Assembly: GCA_963804005.1 (NCBI GenBank)
Contig: CAWDOP010000011.1
Coordinates: forward strand, 120,315 to 184,314
Reading direction: 5' to 3'
Length of the DNA stretch: 64,000 bases
DNA from: JAGXRK01 sp963804005
GTDB lineage: Bacteria > Bacteroidota > Ignavibacteria > Ignavibacteriales > Ignavibacteriaceae
The position numbers and the translations under genes are program-made. The notes under the pieces were generated by a model that ran no database searches, was not told the DNA's origin, and saw only the letters and a list, made by a program, of their open reading frames with translations. Shown here in pieces: positions 40,383-51,000 of this stretch. How positions within the stretch are numbered: position 1 is the stretch's first letter; the number at the start of each line of letters is the position of its first letter.

Positions 40383-42161
40383 ATGACCGCAGATATGATA
40401 ATAGTTATTGCTATTGTAATAGGCGCAGCAATTTTATTCGCAACAGAAAAACTTCCGGTTGACTTAACAGCAATTCTTGTGATGGCGGTTTTACTTGTAT
40501 CAGGAATTATTACTCCAGAAGAAGGCATTTCGGGATTTAGTAATACAGCTACAGTTACTGTAGCGGCAATGTTTATTATAAGTGCTGCATTAAATAATAC
40601 CGGAGCAGTTCTATTTGTGGGTGAATTAGCATCAAAAATGTTCAGGTACAATTTCTGGCTAGGAGTAATATCTGCAATGATAGTTGTCGGGCTCCTTTCT
40701 GCATTTATAAACAACACACCGGTAGTGGCAGTATTTATTCCCGTGGTTCTGAAAATAGCTTCTTCTAATAATCTTAGCCCCTCCAAAATTTTAATGCCAA
40801 TTTCATTTGCTTCTATGTTTGGCGGAGTATGCACATTAATCGGTACATCAACAAATATTCTTGTAAGTTCAATTGCTGTTCAACACGGGGAAGCACCATT
40901 TGGTATGTTTGAGTTTACCTCACTTGGTTTATTGTTTTTTGGCGCCGGAATGGTTTATATGATTTTGTTTGGCGTGAGAATGATAAAGCCAAATGATGTG
41001 CCCACCGAACTCACACAAAAATACAGGATGAGCGATTATCTTACCGATATTGTCCTTCTTCCCGAAGCAAAATCTGTCGGGAAGGGGTTGGCTGAGTCAC
41101 CACTTGTTAAAGAACTGGAAATAGATATTTTAGATGTTGTTAGAAACGGAAAACGATTGCTTCGCCCAACCTCTGAAATAGTTTTTGAAGCAAACGATAT
41201 TTTAAGAGTAAGATGCGATGTAAAAAAGTTTCAGTTGCTTAAGGATAGAGCGGGTATAAAATTAAAATCTGATCTTAAACTTCATGATGCAGATTTCAAA
41301 GCAGAAGATCTTGTTCTTGTAGAAGCCATAGTAGCTCCTAATTCCAGGTTAATAGGAAAAACAATCAAATCATCCAGGTTTAGAAATCTGTTCAGGGCAA
41401 ATGCTTTGGCATTAAGGCATTCCGGTCAATTATATCGTGCCGGATTTATTAATGTTGCATTAAAACCCGGAGATGCCCTTTTGATTGAAGTAAGAAAAGA
41501 AAATCTGGAAGAATTAAAACGCGATCCTGATTTTGTTCTTGTCTCCGGCGTTGATCATCCGCAATATCGTAAGAATAAAATTATTCCTGCTTTATTAATC
41601 GTGGCAGGAGTTATTATTACGGCAACTTTAAATATTCTGCCGATAATGATAAGCGCCATTGTCGGATCAATATTGTTAGTCTTTACAAAGTGTATTTCGC
41701 TTACAGAATCTTATAAGTCAATAGAGTGGGACATTATTTTCCTGCTCGGAGGTATTCTGTCTTTGGGCATTGCATTAGAAAAAACCGGCGCGGCGCTTTT
41801 ACTGGCAAATAATATAATTAATCTTGTGGGATTTTTGGGCCCGGCAGCCATTGTTGCAGCATTTTATTTAATAACCATGATTTTTACATCAATTATGTCA
41901 AATAATGCCAGCGCTGTTTTACTTGCGCCTATTGCTCTTGCAGTTGCTGAATCGATGGGAATAAGCGCGAGACCACTGTTAATGGCAGTTACTTTTGCGG
42001 CTTCGGCAAGCTTTATGACTCCAGTTGGTTACCAAACAAACACAATGATATTTGGTGTTGGACAATATAAGTTTTCAGACTTTTTAAAAGTCGGTACTCC
42101 TCTGAATATTCTGTTCCTGATATTGGCCACAATATTTATTCCGATATTCTTTCCATTTTGA
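40383..42161 (+). CDS. SLC13/DASS-type permease with two RCK_C domains
   Basis: A protein of 592 residues: transmembrane segments from the start (IVIAIVIGAAILFATEKLPV), GTSTNILVSSIAV near residue 160, two RCK_C (TrkA C-terminal) domains at about 215-290 and 305-380, and a second membrane half ending TPVGYQTNTMIFGVGQYKFSD. The SLC13 family moves dicarboxylates, citrate or sulfate with sodium. The RCK_C domains may sense nucleotides or ions. It runs tail-to-tail with a paralogue on the other strand, four bases between stops. The substrate is not evident. Confidence 0.85.
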   Translation: MTADMIIVIAIVIGAAILFATEKLPVDLTAILVMAVLLVSGIITPEEGISGFSNTATVTVAAMFIISAALNNTGAVLFVGELASKMFRYNFWLGVISAMIVVGLLSAFINNTPVVAVFIPVVLKIASSNNLSPSKILMPISFASMFGGVCTLIGTSTNILVSSIAVQHGEAPFGMFEFTSLGLLFFGAGMVYMILFGVRMIKPNDVPTELTQKYRMSDYLTDIVLLPEAKSVGKGLAESPLVKELEIDILDVVRNGKRLLRPTSEIVFEANDILRVRCDVKKFQLLKDRAGIKLKSDLKLHDADFKAEDLVLVEAIVAPNSRLIGKTIKSSRFRNLFRANALALRHSGQLYRAGFINVALKPGDALLIEVRKENLEELKRDPDFVLVSGVDHPQYRKNKIIPALLIVAGVIITATLNILPIMISAIVGSILLVFTKCISLTESYKSIEWDIIFLLGGILSLGIALEKTGAALLLANNIINLVGFLGPAAIVAAFYLITMIFTSIMSNNASAVLLAPIALAVAESMGISARPLLMAVTFAASASFMTPVGYQTNTMIFGVGQYKFSDFLKVGTPLNILFLILATIFIPIFFPF

Positions 42162-42165
42162 AAAA

Positions 42166-44514
42166 TTATAATGGCCAGAAAACAGAAATCATAATTAAGC
42201 CGATAATCATTACAACTATTGTAAGCGGCAGCCCGACTTTTGTATAATCAGAAAATTTGTAACCCCCGGGTCCCATCACAAGAACATTGGCAGGATGGGA
42301 AACTGGACTTATAAAACTCGCTGATGCACTTACAGCTAAAACCATCATTACTGCATATGGAGAAATACCAAGCTGCTGTGATATTGAAATAAATATCGGC
42401 GCCATAAAAACAACTAAAGCCGAGGTGGGAATAAATGCACCGGCAACAGTTATCAGCAGATAAAGTAAAATTAATATTCCCCAATTGCCGATAAAGTTGT
42501 GTAGTGATAAAATCTGGGCAGAGACCAAATCTGCCGTTCCGGTTTTTTGAATTGCTATTCCAAGCGGCATCATTCCGGCAATAAGAAAAATAGCTTTCCA
42601 GTCTATAGCTTTATAAACATCCTCTATTGCAAGACAGCCTGTAATTATCATTAACACAACAGCAGATAATGCTGCAGTTGAAATTGGAAGCCAGCCAAAG
42701 AAAACCGCAATCACAAAGAAAAGCATTATACTGCCGGAAACAGGGGCTTTCCTTTTATTTAATATCTGGGGAGCCTCATGACTTAAGATTATATAATCGC
42801 CGTCCGCCTTTAGTGTTTTTACTTTTTCTCTTTTACCCATCAAAAGCAATGCATCACCAAACCGGAGTTCAATATCGCGCAGATTCGTTCTGATTGCTTT
42901 TCCTTCACGCCAAATTGCAATAACCTGCAACCCATACTTTGCCCTGAAATGAATATCGCGTAAAGTTTTGCCGGCAACATTAGAGCGCGGCGCTAAAGAA
43001 ACTTCAATCAATCCAACCTGATCAGATTCTAAGTTTTCAACTAATGCTGTTGATTCACTTTCAAACTGCAGAGTCTGTAAACCCCGCAGTAAATCAAGAT
43101 CATCTTTGCGGCAGCTGATTATAAGCTTGTCGTCATGTTGAACTATCTCGTCCTGCCCGGGCATTGTAATTGTTTTTTCTCCGCGTACAATAGCAACCAC
43201 ATGCAATCCGAACACCGAACCCATTCTGCTTTTTGATAATGTTTTGTTTAGAAGAGTTGAATCTGCAGCAATTTTTACAACAAACAAGTTTTCCTGTAAA
43301 CTATAAAGTTTTTCCAGATCATCTTTTGAAACTTTTCTAAATTTTATAAAATCATCTGTTGAAGTTAATTTCTTTAAAATTTCTTCTTTACCCCGAATCA
43401 GCAGAACATCACCCTTCTGAATAATGTGTGATGCCAGATGACTTTGCTTAAGAGTCTCACCCTGTTTAATTGCCAGTACATTTATACCGTAATTTTTTCT
43501 GAAATGAATTTCATAGTAAGATTTATCAATTATTGAAGAGTTCTCCGCAACAGTAACTTCCGCAAATTTTATTTCATCAGAAATAAGAGCATTAAGTGCG
43601 GAATGATTATCCTCAAGCTGAAGATTTTGCCAACCGCGGAATTCTTTTAATCTGTCTAATCTTCCTTCAATAATAATCACATCGTTAGCGTCAAGTTTTG
43701 TAGAAGGATCAGGAGCCAATATAGTTTTGTGGTTTCTTAGAATAGCAACAACTGTTAGTCCGGTAACTGTCCCGACATTAATTTCAGAAATTGATTTACC
43801 AATAAGAAAAGAATCTTCTGGCACTCTTAAAGCGTTCATTCTTTCCTGTAGCTCGTACTGGTCTTGGAGGTTTTTTTCTGTCCCGAGAGTTTCTTTTACC
43901 AAATTTCTTTTAGGTAAAAAACGTTTTCCCAAGAACGCCATGAATAAAATTCCGCTTATAAGGACAACAATTCCAACCGGAGTAAAGTCAAACAAACCAA
44001 ATGGCGTAAAACTATTTTCCCGAAGAGCATCGCTTACAAGCAAATTAATGGTTGTTAAAATTGTTGTGAAGCCGCCAAGCAAAACTCCGAAAGTCATAGG
44101 AATCAGTAATCTGGAAGGCGAGTGTCCGGTTATTCTTGATATACTCATTACTACCGGGAGCATCAAGGCCGCTACACCAATGTTGTTCATAAAAGCTGAC
44201 AGCAAACCGGAGAAAGACATTATAACAATAATTAAACTTGTTTCACTTTTTCCGGAAAACTTCAGAACATTATTGCCGATCATATTTGCAATGTTGGTTT
44301 TAACAAGTGCGGCGCTTAGTATGTACATCGCCCAGATAGTTACAACTGCGGGATTGCCGAATGCGGCAACGGCTTCGCGCGGAGTTACTAAACCGGTTAT
44401 TGCAAGAAAGCAAAGCACAATTAGAGCCGTAACATCGACTCTCAGCTTCCCGCTGATAAAAAACATCAACGCAAAAACCAGTATGAGGGCTACAAGCAAA
44501 ATTTCAGTTGTCAT
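42166..44514 (-). CDS. SLC13/DASS-type permease with four RCK_C domains
   Basis: A protein of 782 residues with the same fold as its convergent neighbour but with four RCK_C domains between the two membrane halves, at about residues 230-295, 315-385, 405-470 and 495-565. The ends are VALILVFALMFFISGKLRVD and ISPVSHPANVLVMGPGGYKF. Four regulatory domains in one SLC13 protein is more than usual, and the two internal pairs look alike, consistent with duplication. Function as above; the substrate is unknown. The gene is followed at its start side by a MarR gene in the same orientation, 36 bases away. Confidence 0.85.
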   Translation of the reverse strand: MTTEILLVALILVFALMFFISGKLRVDVTALIVLCFLAITGLVTPREAVAAFGNPAVVTIWAMYILSAALVKTNIANMIGNNVLKFSGKSETSLIIVIMSFSGLLSAFMNNIGVAALMLPVVMSISRITGHSPSRLLIPMTFGVLLGGFTTILTTINLLVSDALRENSFTPFGLFDFTPVGIVVLISGILFMAFLGKRFLPKRNLVKETLGTEKNLQDQYELQERMNALRVPEDSFLIGKSISEINVGTVTGLTVVAILRNHKTILAPDPSTKLDANDVIIIEGRLDRLKEFRGWQNLQLEDNHSALNALISDEIKFAEVTVAENSSIIDKSYYEIHFRKNYGINVLAIKQGETLKQSHLASHIIQKGDVLLIRGKEEILKKLTSTDDFIKFRKVSKDDLEKLYSLQENLFVVKIAADSTLLNKTLSKSRMGSVFGLHVVAIVRGEKTITMPGQDEIVQHDDKLIISCRKDDLDLLRGLQTLQFESESTALVENLESDQVGLIEVSLAPRSNVAGKTLRDIHFRAKYGLQVIAIWREGKAIRTNLRDIELRFGDALLLMGKREKVKTLKADGDYIILSHEAPQILNKRKAPVSGSIMLFFVIAVFFGWLPISTAALSAVVLMIITGCLAIEDVYKAIDWKAIFLIAGMMPLGIAIQKTGTADLVSAQILSLHNFIGNWGILILLYLLITVAGAFIPTSALVVFMAPIFISISQQLGISPYAVMMVLAVSASASFISPVSHPANVLVMGPGGYKFSDYTKVGLPLTIVVMIIGLIMISVFWPL

Positions 44515-44549
44515 AATTTAATTTCTTGTGGAAACATTAAAAGTATGTT

Positions 44550-45008
44550 TTATAGTTGTTCTTTTATATTCAATCCCACTTTTTTACTAAGCCTGCCAAG
44601 CGATTCAATTTCTCTGTCGGTTAAAACGTTAAATTTTTCAGTTATAATATTTAAGTGCATCGGAAAAAGCTCCAAAATAATTTTTTTGCCACGATCAGTC
44701 AGGTTAACAATAAAATTTCTTCTGTCTTTTTCGCTTCTTTCTCTTTTAACCAGTCCACCCTTTTCAAGGTTATCAATTACAGTTACAAGGTTACTGTTGC
44801 TCGTTAATAATTTTGACGCAATATCTTTCTGGTTCATCGGGCCGATATGAAGCAGCACTTCCAACACACCAAACTGACTGTAAGTTAATCCGTATTCAGT
44901 TAACTGGCGGCTGAGCTGACTTTCTAAAGATAAGGCTGCTCTTGAAAACCGGATGTATGCATCGAGAATCCTTACCTCTTTCTTGCTGCCTTTATATTTT
45001 GTTCCCAT
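44550..45008 (-). CDS. MarR-family transcriptional regulator
   Basis: A protein of 152 residues with the MarR winged-helix fold: SQFGVLEVLLHIGPMNQKDIAS, LLTSNSNLVTVIDNLEKGGLVKRERSEKDRRN with the DxR wing, and FIVNLTDRGKKII. It is divergent from the efflux operon (tolC start at 45498) and lies upstream of the SLC13 permease gene, so either could be its target. MarR repressors beside efflux pumps are common. The ligand is unknown. Confidence 0.9.
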   Translation of the reverse strand: MGTKYKGSKKEVRILDAYIRFSRAALSLESQLSRQLTEYGLTYSQFGVLEVLLHIGPMNQKDIASKLLTSNSNLVTVIDNLEKGGLVKRERSEKDRRNFIVNLTDRGKKIILELFPMHLNIITEKFNVLTDREIESLGRLSKKVGLNIKEQL

Positions 45009-45497
45009 AAAACCCTTGCTTTATTTGATGTCGAATTATTTAATGCTAACATAATAAAATCAATTCACGCCGTCAAGCTATATCAGTTATATGATGGTAT
45101 GATACCTGATAATTATTATCCAGTCATTCTGGCTCATTCTGGCAGAACGGAGTTCTGATGAACATGTCCAGAATCTGAAACATACTCTAACTCAAAGATT
45201 CCGGACTCATTTCATTCGCCGGAATGACCTCTTACGTAAGGTGAGTTATTAACATCTAATAAAAATTATTTTCAAATAGCACTTTTAATTTATTTTTACT
45301 CAAATATTTGTTAAAGATTAGCTAATTTTACCGTCAATAAAAATTTAAGTTTATTCATTTAACAGTTATTATATGTTGTTATACAAAATGATTTTACTTT
45401 TTCACCAAACATATATTTATCATTTTAATTGTAAAGAAGATATTCTTTATAATCACAAAGCCCTACGTTTAAAATTTCAATCAACTGTGAGTTATCA
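45009..45497. repeat. Spacer between marR and the efflux operon, with a MITE-like inverted repeat at 45123-45228
   Basis: GTCATTCTGG (45123-45132) is matched with one change by CCGGAATGAC (45219-45228). An inner pair, CCAGAATCT (45168-45176) and AGATTCCGG (45196-45204), also matches with one change. The unit is about 106 bases, without coding capacity. A related element, with TGTCATTTCGA ends, lies at 59236-59337. The rest of the 489-base spacer is AT-rich, and the efflux operon promoter should lie in its right part. Confidence 0.5.
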
Positions 45498-46919
45498 ATG
45501 AAAAGGTTTTTTTTGTTTCTCATTGCTTTGACTGTTTTTCTTTCTTTCAGTCAAATGAATGCACAATCACGAATTCTTACTCTTGAAGATGCAATTCATT
45601 TAGCGCTTGAGAATAATACCGATATTAAGGTCTCTTTAATGAACACGGAAAAATCTCGTGCGGCAGTAAGGGAAGCCTTTGGATACGCGCTGCCAAGTCT
45701 AGATTTATCTGCGAGTTTTGCACATTTCCTTGAAAAACCCAAAATGCCGTTTCCGGATTTTGAGGCATTACTTACAAATGCCACTTACAATATTTTATTT
45801 GAAGAGGGTGTAATACCGCGAGACGAGAGTAAATTCATACCATTGCAAACACAGCTTCAATCATTTGCTCAAACAAATAATTACGAGGCTTCGTTAACCC
45901 TTACGCAAATACTTTTTAGCTCAACAGTATTCAAGGGCATAGGTGCTTCAAAAATTTATTATGATTTGTCTGTTGCAGAATTGCGTAACACTATCGGCAA
46001 AACAAAGCTAAATGTTGAGAGAGCATTCTATGGCTCGCTGCTGATGAAAGAAATGCTTGCAATCACAAAAGCAAGCTTTGAAAATGCACAGGAAAATTTA
46101 AGGAACGTAAAGGCACTCTTTGAACAAGGTCTAGTTTCCGATTTTGACAGAATGCGGGCAGAAGTTCAGGTTGAAAATATTCGTCCCACCTTACTTCAAA
46201 TGGAAAATATGCTTGCTACAACTATAAATGATTTCAAAATGGTTTTAGGTGTCGAACAGTCCTTAGATATAGATGTAAAGGGTGAGTTTGTTTATGTGGT
46301 CGAAGAATTACCTGACGAAACAGACATTATTGATTTTGCTATAAGGAATAATCATGGACTTCAAAGTTTAAAATTAAAGATGGATGTTGATGAAGCTTTC
46401 ATTGACCTCGATGTTTCCGAATATTGGCCGACTTTAGCAGCTTTCGGTTCTTATACTTATGCCGGTTCTTCGGATAAGTGGGATTTTCAAAATTACAATT
46501 CCACTACTGTTGGTATAAGTTTTTCAATGAACCTCTGGAAAGGTCAAAGAACTAAAAACCGGGTTCAGCAAGCAACCATTACTTATAAGCAAACCGAACA
46601 ACAGCTAGGGCAGTTCAGAGACTATGTTACAAATCAGGTTAAAGCAAAACTGCTGGAATTGAAACGAGTTCAAAGTCTTGTTGAAGCACAGGAAAGAAAT
46701 GTAAATCTTGCTGCCAGGGCTTATGAGATTGCAACTATACGATACAAAGAAGGAACCGGTAATCAGCTTGAAGTTCAAAACGCAGATGTTGCTTTAAAGC
46801 AGGCAAGAATAAATAGGATTCAATCGATACACAGTTATATAATTACAAAATACGAACTCGAACAAATAATGGGCAAGATAGATCCGGATTATATCAGCCC
46901 ATATATACCAAAGAATTAA
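45498..46919 (+). CDS. TolC-like outer membrane efflux protein
   Basis: A protein of 473 residues with a signal peptide (FFLFLIALTVFLSFSQMNAQ) and two OEP (outer membrane efflux) repeats. LTLEDAIHLALENNTDIKVS marks the first, VLGVEQSLDIDVKGEF separates them, and NLAARAYEIATIRYKEGTGN marks the second. It should form a trimeric channel with the adjacent adaptor and RND pump. It is followed by the adaptor gene after 23 bases and starts the operon. Confidence 0.92.
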   Translation: MKRFFLFLIALTVFLSFSQMNAQSRILTLEDAIHLALENNTDIKVSLMNTEKSRAAVREAFGYALPSLDLSASFAHFLEKPKMPFPDFEALLTNATYNILFEEGVIPRDESKFIPLQTQLQSFAQTNNYEASLTLTQILFSSTVFKGIGASKIYYDLSVAELRNTIGKTKLNVERAFYGSLLMKEMLAITKASFENAQENLRNVKALFEQGLVSDFDRMRAEVQVENIRPTLLQMENMLATTINDFKMVLGVEQSLDIDVKGEFVYVVEELPDETDIIDFAIRNNHGLQSLKLKMDVDEAFIDLDVSEYWPTLAAFGSYTYAGSSDKWDFQNYNSTTVGISFSMNLWKGQRTKNRVQQATITYKQTEQQLGQFRDYVTNQVKAKLLELKRVQSLVEAQERNVNLAARAYEIATIRYKEGTGNQLEVQNADVALKQARINRIQSIHSYIITKYELEQIMGKIDPDYISPYIPKN

Positions 46920-46942
46920 AATTAAATTCATTCATCAGGAGT

Positions 46943-47995
46943 ATGAATAAAATGATGTTAAAAATAAAAGTAATACAAGCGCTGCTGATTCCCGCGCTAT
47001 TAATAATTTTCTTTTTTACCGGCTGCGGCGATGATAAAGAATCTGCAAAAAGCATGGATCAGATTCAGGGAGAAGAAGGAATACCTGTGCAGGTGGAAAC
47101 GGTTGAGTATAAGCCGTTTGAAAAGTTCCAGAATTTTTATTCAAAGCTTGCAGGAATTAAAGAAGCAACTAAAGGCACTCCGCTTGGCGGAAAGATTGAA
47201 AAAATTAATTTCAGGGTTGGTGACTATGTAAAGGAAGATCAAGTTGTGGTTGAATTTCCGCAAGATCATCCCGGCGCAATGTATGAACAATCAAAAACAG
47301 CGTATGAAAATTCCAAGAAAACCTATGAAAGAATGAAGGCTCTTTTAGAAGCGGGTGAAACATCACAGGCAAACTTTGATGGTGTGGAAGCGCAGTATCT
47401 TGTAAATAAAAATAATTATGAAGCTACGCGCAAGCTTGTTTTTATTGAAGCTCCTTTCGACGGAACAGTGGTTGACATAAAAGTAAAAGAAGGCGATAAC
47501 GTAAAAAAAGATGCACATCTTTTTACAATTGCCCAGCTTAATAAAATGTCAACAAAGATTTTGATAACGGAAAAAGAAATTCGTCAAATTAAAAAAGGAA
47601 TGTCTACCACGATGAACTTCGGTGGAAAGGTTTACCGGGGTAAAATAGTTGAAGTATCAATGGCTGTCGATCCTTATAACCAGGCATTCTATGCCGAAGT
47701 AGAATTCGATAACTCAAAGAACGAATTAAGAAGCGGTGTTACTGTTGAAATTAAAGTACTTGTTTACGAAAACACAAAGGCAATTATAGTCCCGAGAAAT
47801 CTTGTAATGACAGATGAGAACGGTCAGTATATATTTGTTGAGAAAGACGGAACAGCCAAGAAATCCTATATATCTAATGGGAATTCCAGCGGAATTTATT
47901 ATGAAATTTCGCAAGGATTGAATGTTGGCGATAAACTAATTACTCGCGGTACCGCACAGTTAACAGACGGCGTTAAAGTAAAAGTGATTCAATAA
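46943..47995 (+). CDS. RND efflux periplasmic adaptor (HlyD/MFP) lipoprotein
   Basis: A protein of 350 residues with a lipoprotein signal (IPALLIIFFFTGCGDD). It has a lipoyl/barrel-sandwich half, GGKIEKINFRVGDYVKEDQV, a coiled-coil hairpin (YEQSKTAYENSKKTYERMKA), then FDGTVVDIKVKEGDNVKKD and a C-terminal beta barrel (YFEISQGLNVGDKLITRG-like). It connects the TolC-like channel to the RND pump. The ends abut tolC and the RND gene, ten bases before the latter. Confidence 0.92.
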   Translation: MNKMMLKIKVIQALLIPALLIIFFFTGCGDDKESAKSMDQIQGEEGIPVQVETVEYKPFEKFQNFYSKLAGIKEATKGTPLGGKIEKINFRVGDYVKEDQVVVEFPQDHPGAMYEQSKTAYENSKKTYERMKALLEAGETSQANFDGVEAQYLVNKNNYEATRKLVFIEAPFDGTVVDIKVKEGDNVKKDAHLFTIAQLNKMSTKILITEKEIRQIKKGMSTTMNFGGKVYRGKIVEVSMAVDPYNQAFYAEVEFDNSKNELRSGVTVEIKVLVYENTKAIIVPRNLVMTDENGQYIFVEKDGTAKKSYISNGNSSGIYYEISQGLNVGDKLITRGTAQLTDGVKVKVIQ

Positions 47996-48005
47996 GGATA
48001 ATAAA

Positions 48006-51000
48006 ATGTTTCTTGCTAAAATATCGATTAACCGTCCCGTGATGACAACCATGGGGCTGCTTGTGTTTGTAATTTTTGGTGCAATTGCTTTCTTTGGATT
48101 GAATTTAGACCTCCAGCCGGATGTCGAAATCCCTTTCGTTACTATCCAAACAATTTATCCCGGCGCCGGACCAAAGGAAGTTGAAACTTTAATCAGCAAA
48201 CGCCTTGAAGATGCAATATCTACAGTTACAGGTATAGAAAGAATTGAATCCTATTCTCTGGATGGAGTCTCGATTGTAATTATTGAGTTTAAAATAGGAA
48301 AGGATGTTGATGTTGCAAATCAGGAAATAAAAGACAAAGTGGATGCAACTCTTAATGATCTTCCTGAAGATGCTCAAAAACCAGTAGTACAAAAAGTTGA
48401 TCTGAAAGCTTTCTCGGTTCTTGATGTTGTGCTTAGCGGAAATCTCGATCCGCGTCAACTTTATGAAATAGCCGATAAAACTTTGAAGGATAGATTTTCT
48501 CAGATAGAAGGTGTAGCAAATGTTGAAATTGCAGGTGGTCAGGAAAGAGAAATCAGAATTGTATTGGATAATAGAACTGTATTTGAGAATACAATTTCCT
48601 TGCCTCAGCTAACGCAAATTCTGGCTGCACACAATATGGACATTCCGGGCGGATATTTTCAAATAAAGGATCAGGAATATACAGTTCGTCTTGATGGTGA
48701 ATTTTCAAGTCCGGAAATGATAAAAGAAATTGAAATACCAACCGCATTTGGTCCGAAAAAGTTGAGACAGGTGGCCGATGTTATAGATTCGGGAAAAGAT
48801 ATTCGACAGAGGACTATTTATAACAACGTAAAACAAGGTTTTAGAAATACAAACGTTGTTCGTTTAGGAATAATTAAAAGCGCCGACGGTAATGTTGTTG
48901 ATGTGGCAAAAGCAATTCACGAGTCGCTTCCGGAAATTTCCCAATCGTTGCCGGAAGGCTGTGATTTGGAAGTTGTTAAAGATGCTTCAGAGTATGTCCA
49001 GAGCGCCGTTAATGATACAATGAGCAATATTATTTTGGGAGTAATTCTAACCGCAATTGTATTATTTATCTTTTTGCATGATTTCCGGTCAACAGTAATT
49101 GTTGCTCTATCGATGCCTATCTCCATCATATCTACATTTTTATTAATTCAGATGGCTGGACTGTCTTTGAACATGATGACCTTAATGGGTCTTTCTGTTT
49201 CGGTAGGTGTCTTAGTTGCAAATTCAATCGTAGTAATAGAAAATATTTTCAGATACAAGGGGCTTGGCAAGTCTACAAAAGAAGCATCATTTATCGGAAC
49301 GTCAGAAGTTATGGTTGCAGTATTAGCTTCTACATTAACCAATATTGTAGTATTTCTTCCGATTGCTAATATGTCATCGTTAGTTGGTCAGTGGTTAAAA
49401 GAGTTGGCCTTGGCTGCCGTATTTGCTACAATATTTTCACTTATAATGTCTTTCACATTAACACCGATGCTTGCTTCATTGATATTGCCTAAAACAATCA
49501 AGCCCACGTGGTTCAGTAAATTTATGTATCGGTTCGAAGAAAAGAATATTGTTTATTATAAAAATCTCTTATTAAAAGTTCTCAGTACAAAATTCAGAAG
49601 CTTTATAGTAGTGATTGCATCGTTTATTCTTTTTGTTATAACTATGATAGCCCTTGGTCCAAAACTAGGATTCGAGTTTATGCCCACCATGGATGACGGC
49701 AGAATAAAAATTGAGGCTGAGATGCCGGAAGGATATAATCTGGCTGAAACCGAGAAGCTGATGGAAGAGATAGAAAATCGAGTTAAAAAACATCCGGAAA
49801 TAATGCATATGCTTACAACTCTCGGGAAGAAAAGCAATGTAGATGTTGGTGCAAATATGGCGTATATGGATATTCAACTTGTGGATGTGAAGGAAAGAGA
49901 TAGAAGAATTGAAGAAATTATTTCGGTTTTTGTTCGTGATCTGGCTGCTGTTCCAAATGCAAAAATTAAAGTTGACTTAGGTTCGACTATGGGTGGCGGA
50001 GGTGCTCCGGTTCAGTTCTTCTTGTTGGGACAAGATTTAGAACAAATGGATGCTATTAAAAATCAGGTAATGGAAAAAATAAAAGATGTTCCCGGATTAA
50101 TAAACCTTGATCAAAGTTCTCGTGCCGGCAAACCGGAAATAACAGTTGTCCCAAGTAGAGAAAAACTTATTGATGCAGGAATTACTATAGCCGATCTTGC
50201 TTTTACGCTTCGCTCATCGGTTGAAGGTTTACAGTCATCAAAGTACAGAGAACTTGGTAACGAATATGATATAACTGTTACGCTTAATGATGAATCTGTA
50301 AATGCGCCTGATAAGATTGGCAATATTACTATTGCCACTCAGCGCGGATCGTTCCGTTTATCACAGCTTGCCGATATTAAATTTACAACAGGATATACGA
50401 AAATTCTTCATAGAGATAAATTTACATCCATAATGTTTTCCGGTTCTCCTGCCGCAGGTGTTCCGCTTGGAAATGTAACCGGTGAGATTGATAAACGATT
50501 AGCTGAAATTGATCTTCCTTCCGGATACCAATTTAAATGGGGTGGAAACGTAAAGATGATGAATGAAATGATTGCAGATATGTTTTTCGCTTTCTTCCTT
50601 GCGGTTCTTTTAACCTATATGCTTCTTGCTGCTATTCTTGAAAGTTTCTGGCAGCCGGTTTTAATTATGCTTACCGTTATGCTCGCTTTGATCGGAGTAA
50701 TTGCATCACTTTATATTACCAACATAGCTTTTGGAATCACCTCACTGATGGCAATAATTATGCTTATCGGTATAGTGGTTAATAATGCAATTCTTATTCT
50801 AGATTACACAAATCAGTTGAGAAGAGAAGAAGGCAAAACGCCTAAAGAAGCATTGATCGAAGCTTGTCCGATAAAATTAAAACCAATTATTATGTCAACA
50901 ACTGCGATAATTCTTGGTATGCTTCCTTTGGCGCTTGGAATTGGTGATGCCGGTGCAGAAATGAGAGTTCCGCTTGGTGTTGTTGCAATTGGTGGATTGG

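Noticed and set aside
43727..44521. Long plus-strand open frame of 264 codons inside the SLC13 permease gene
   Set aside because: It lies antisense to a well-conserved membrane protein and has no recognisable domain or start signal; it is a shadow frame.
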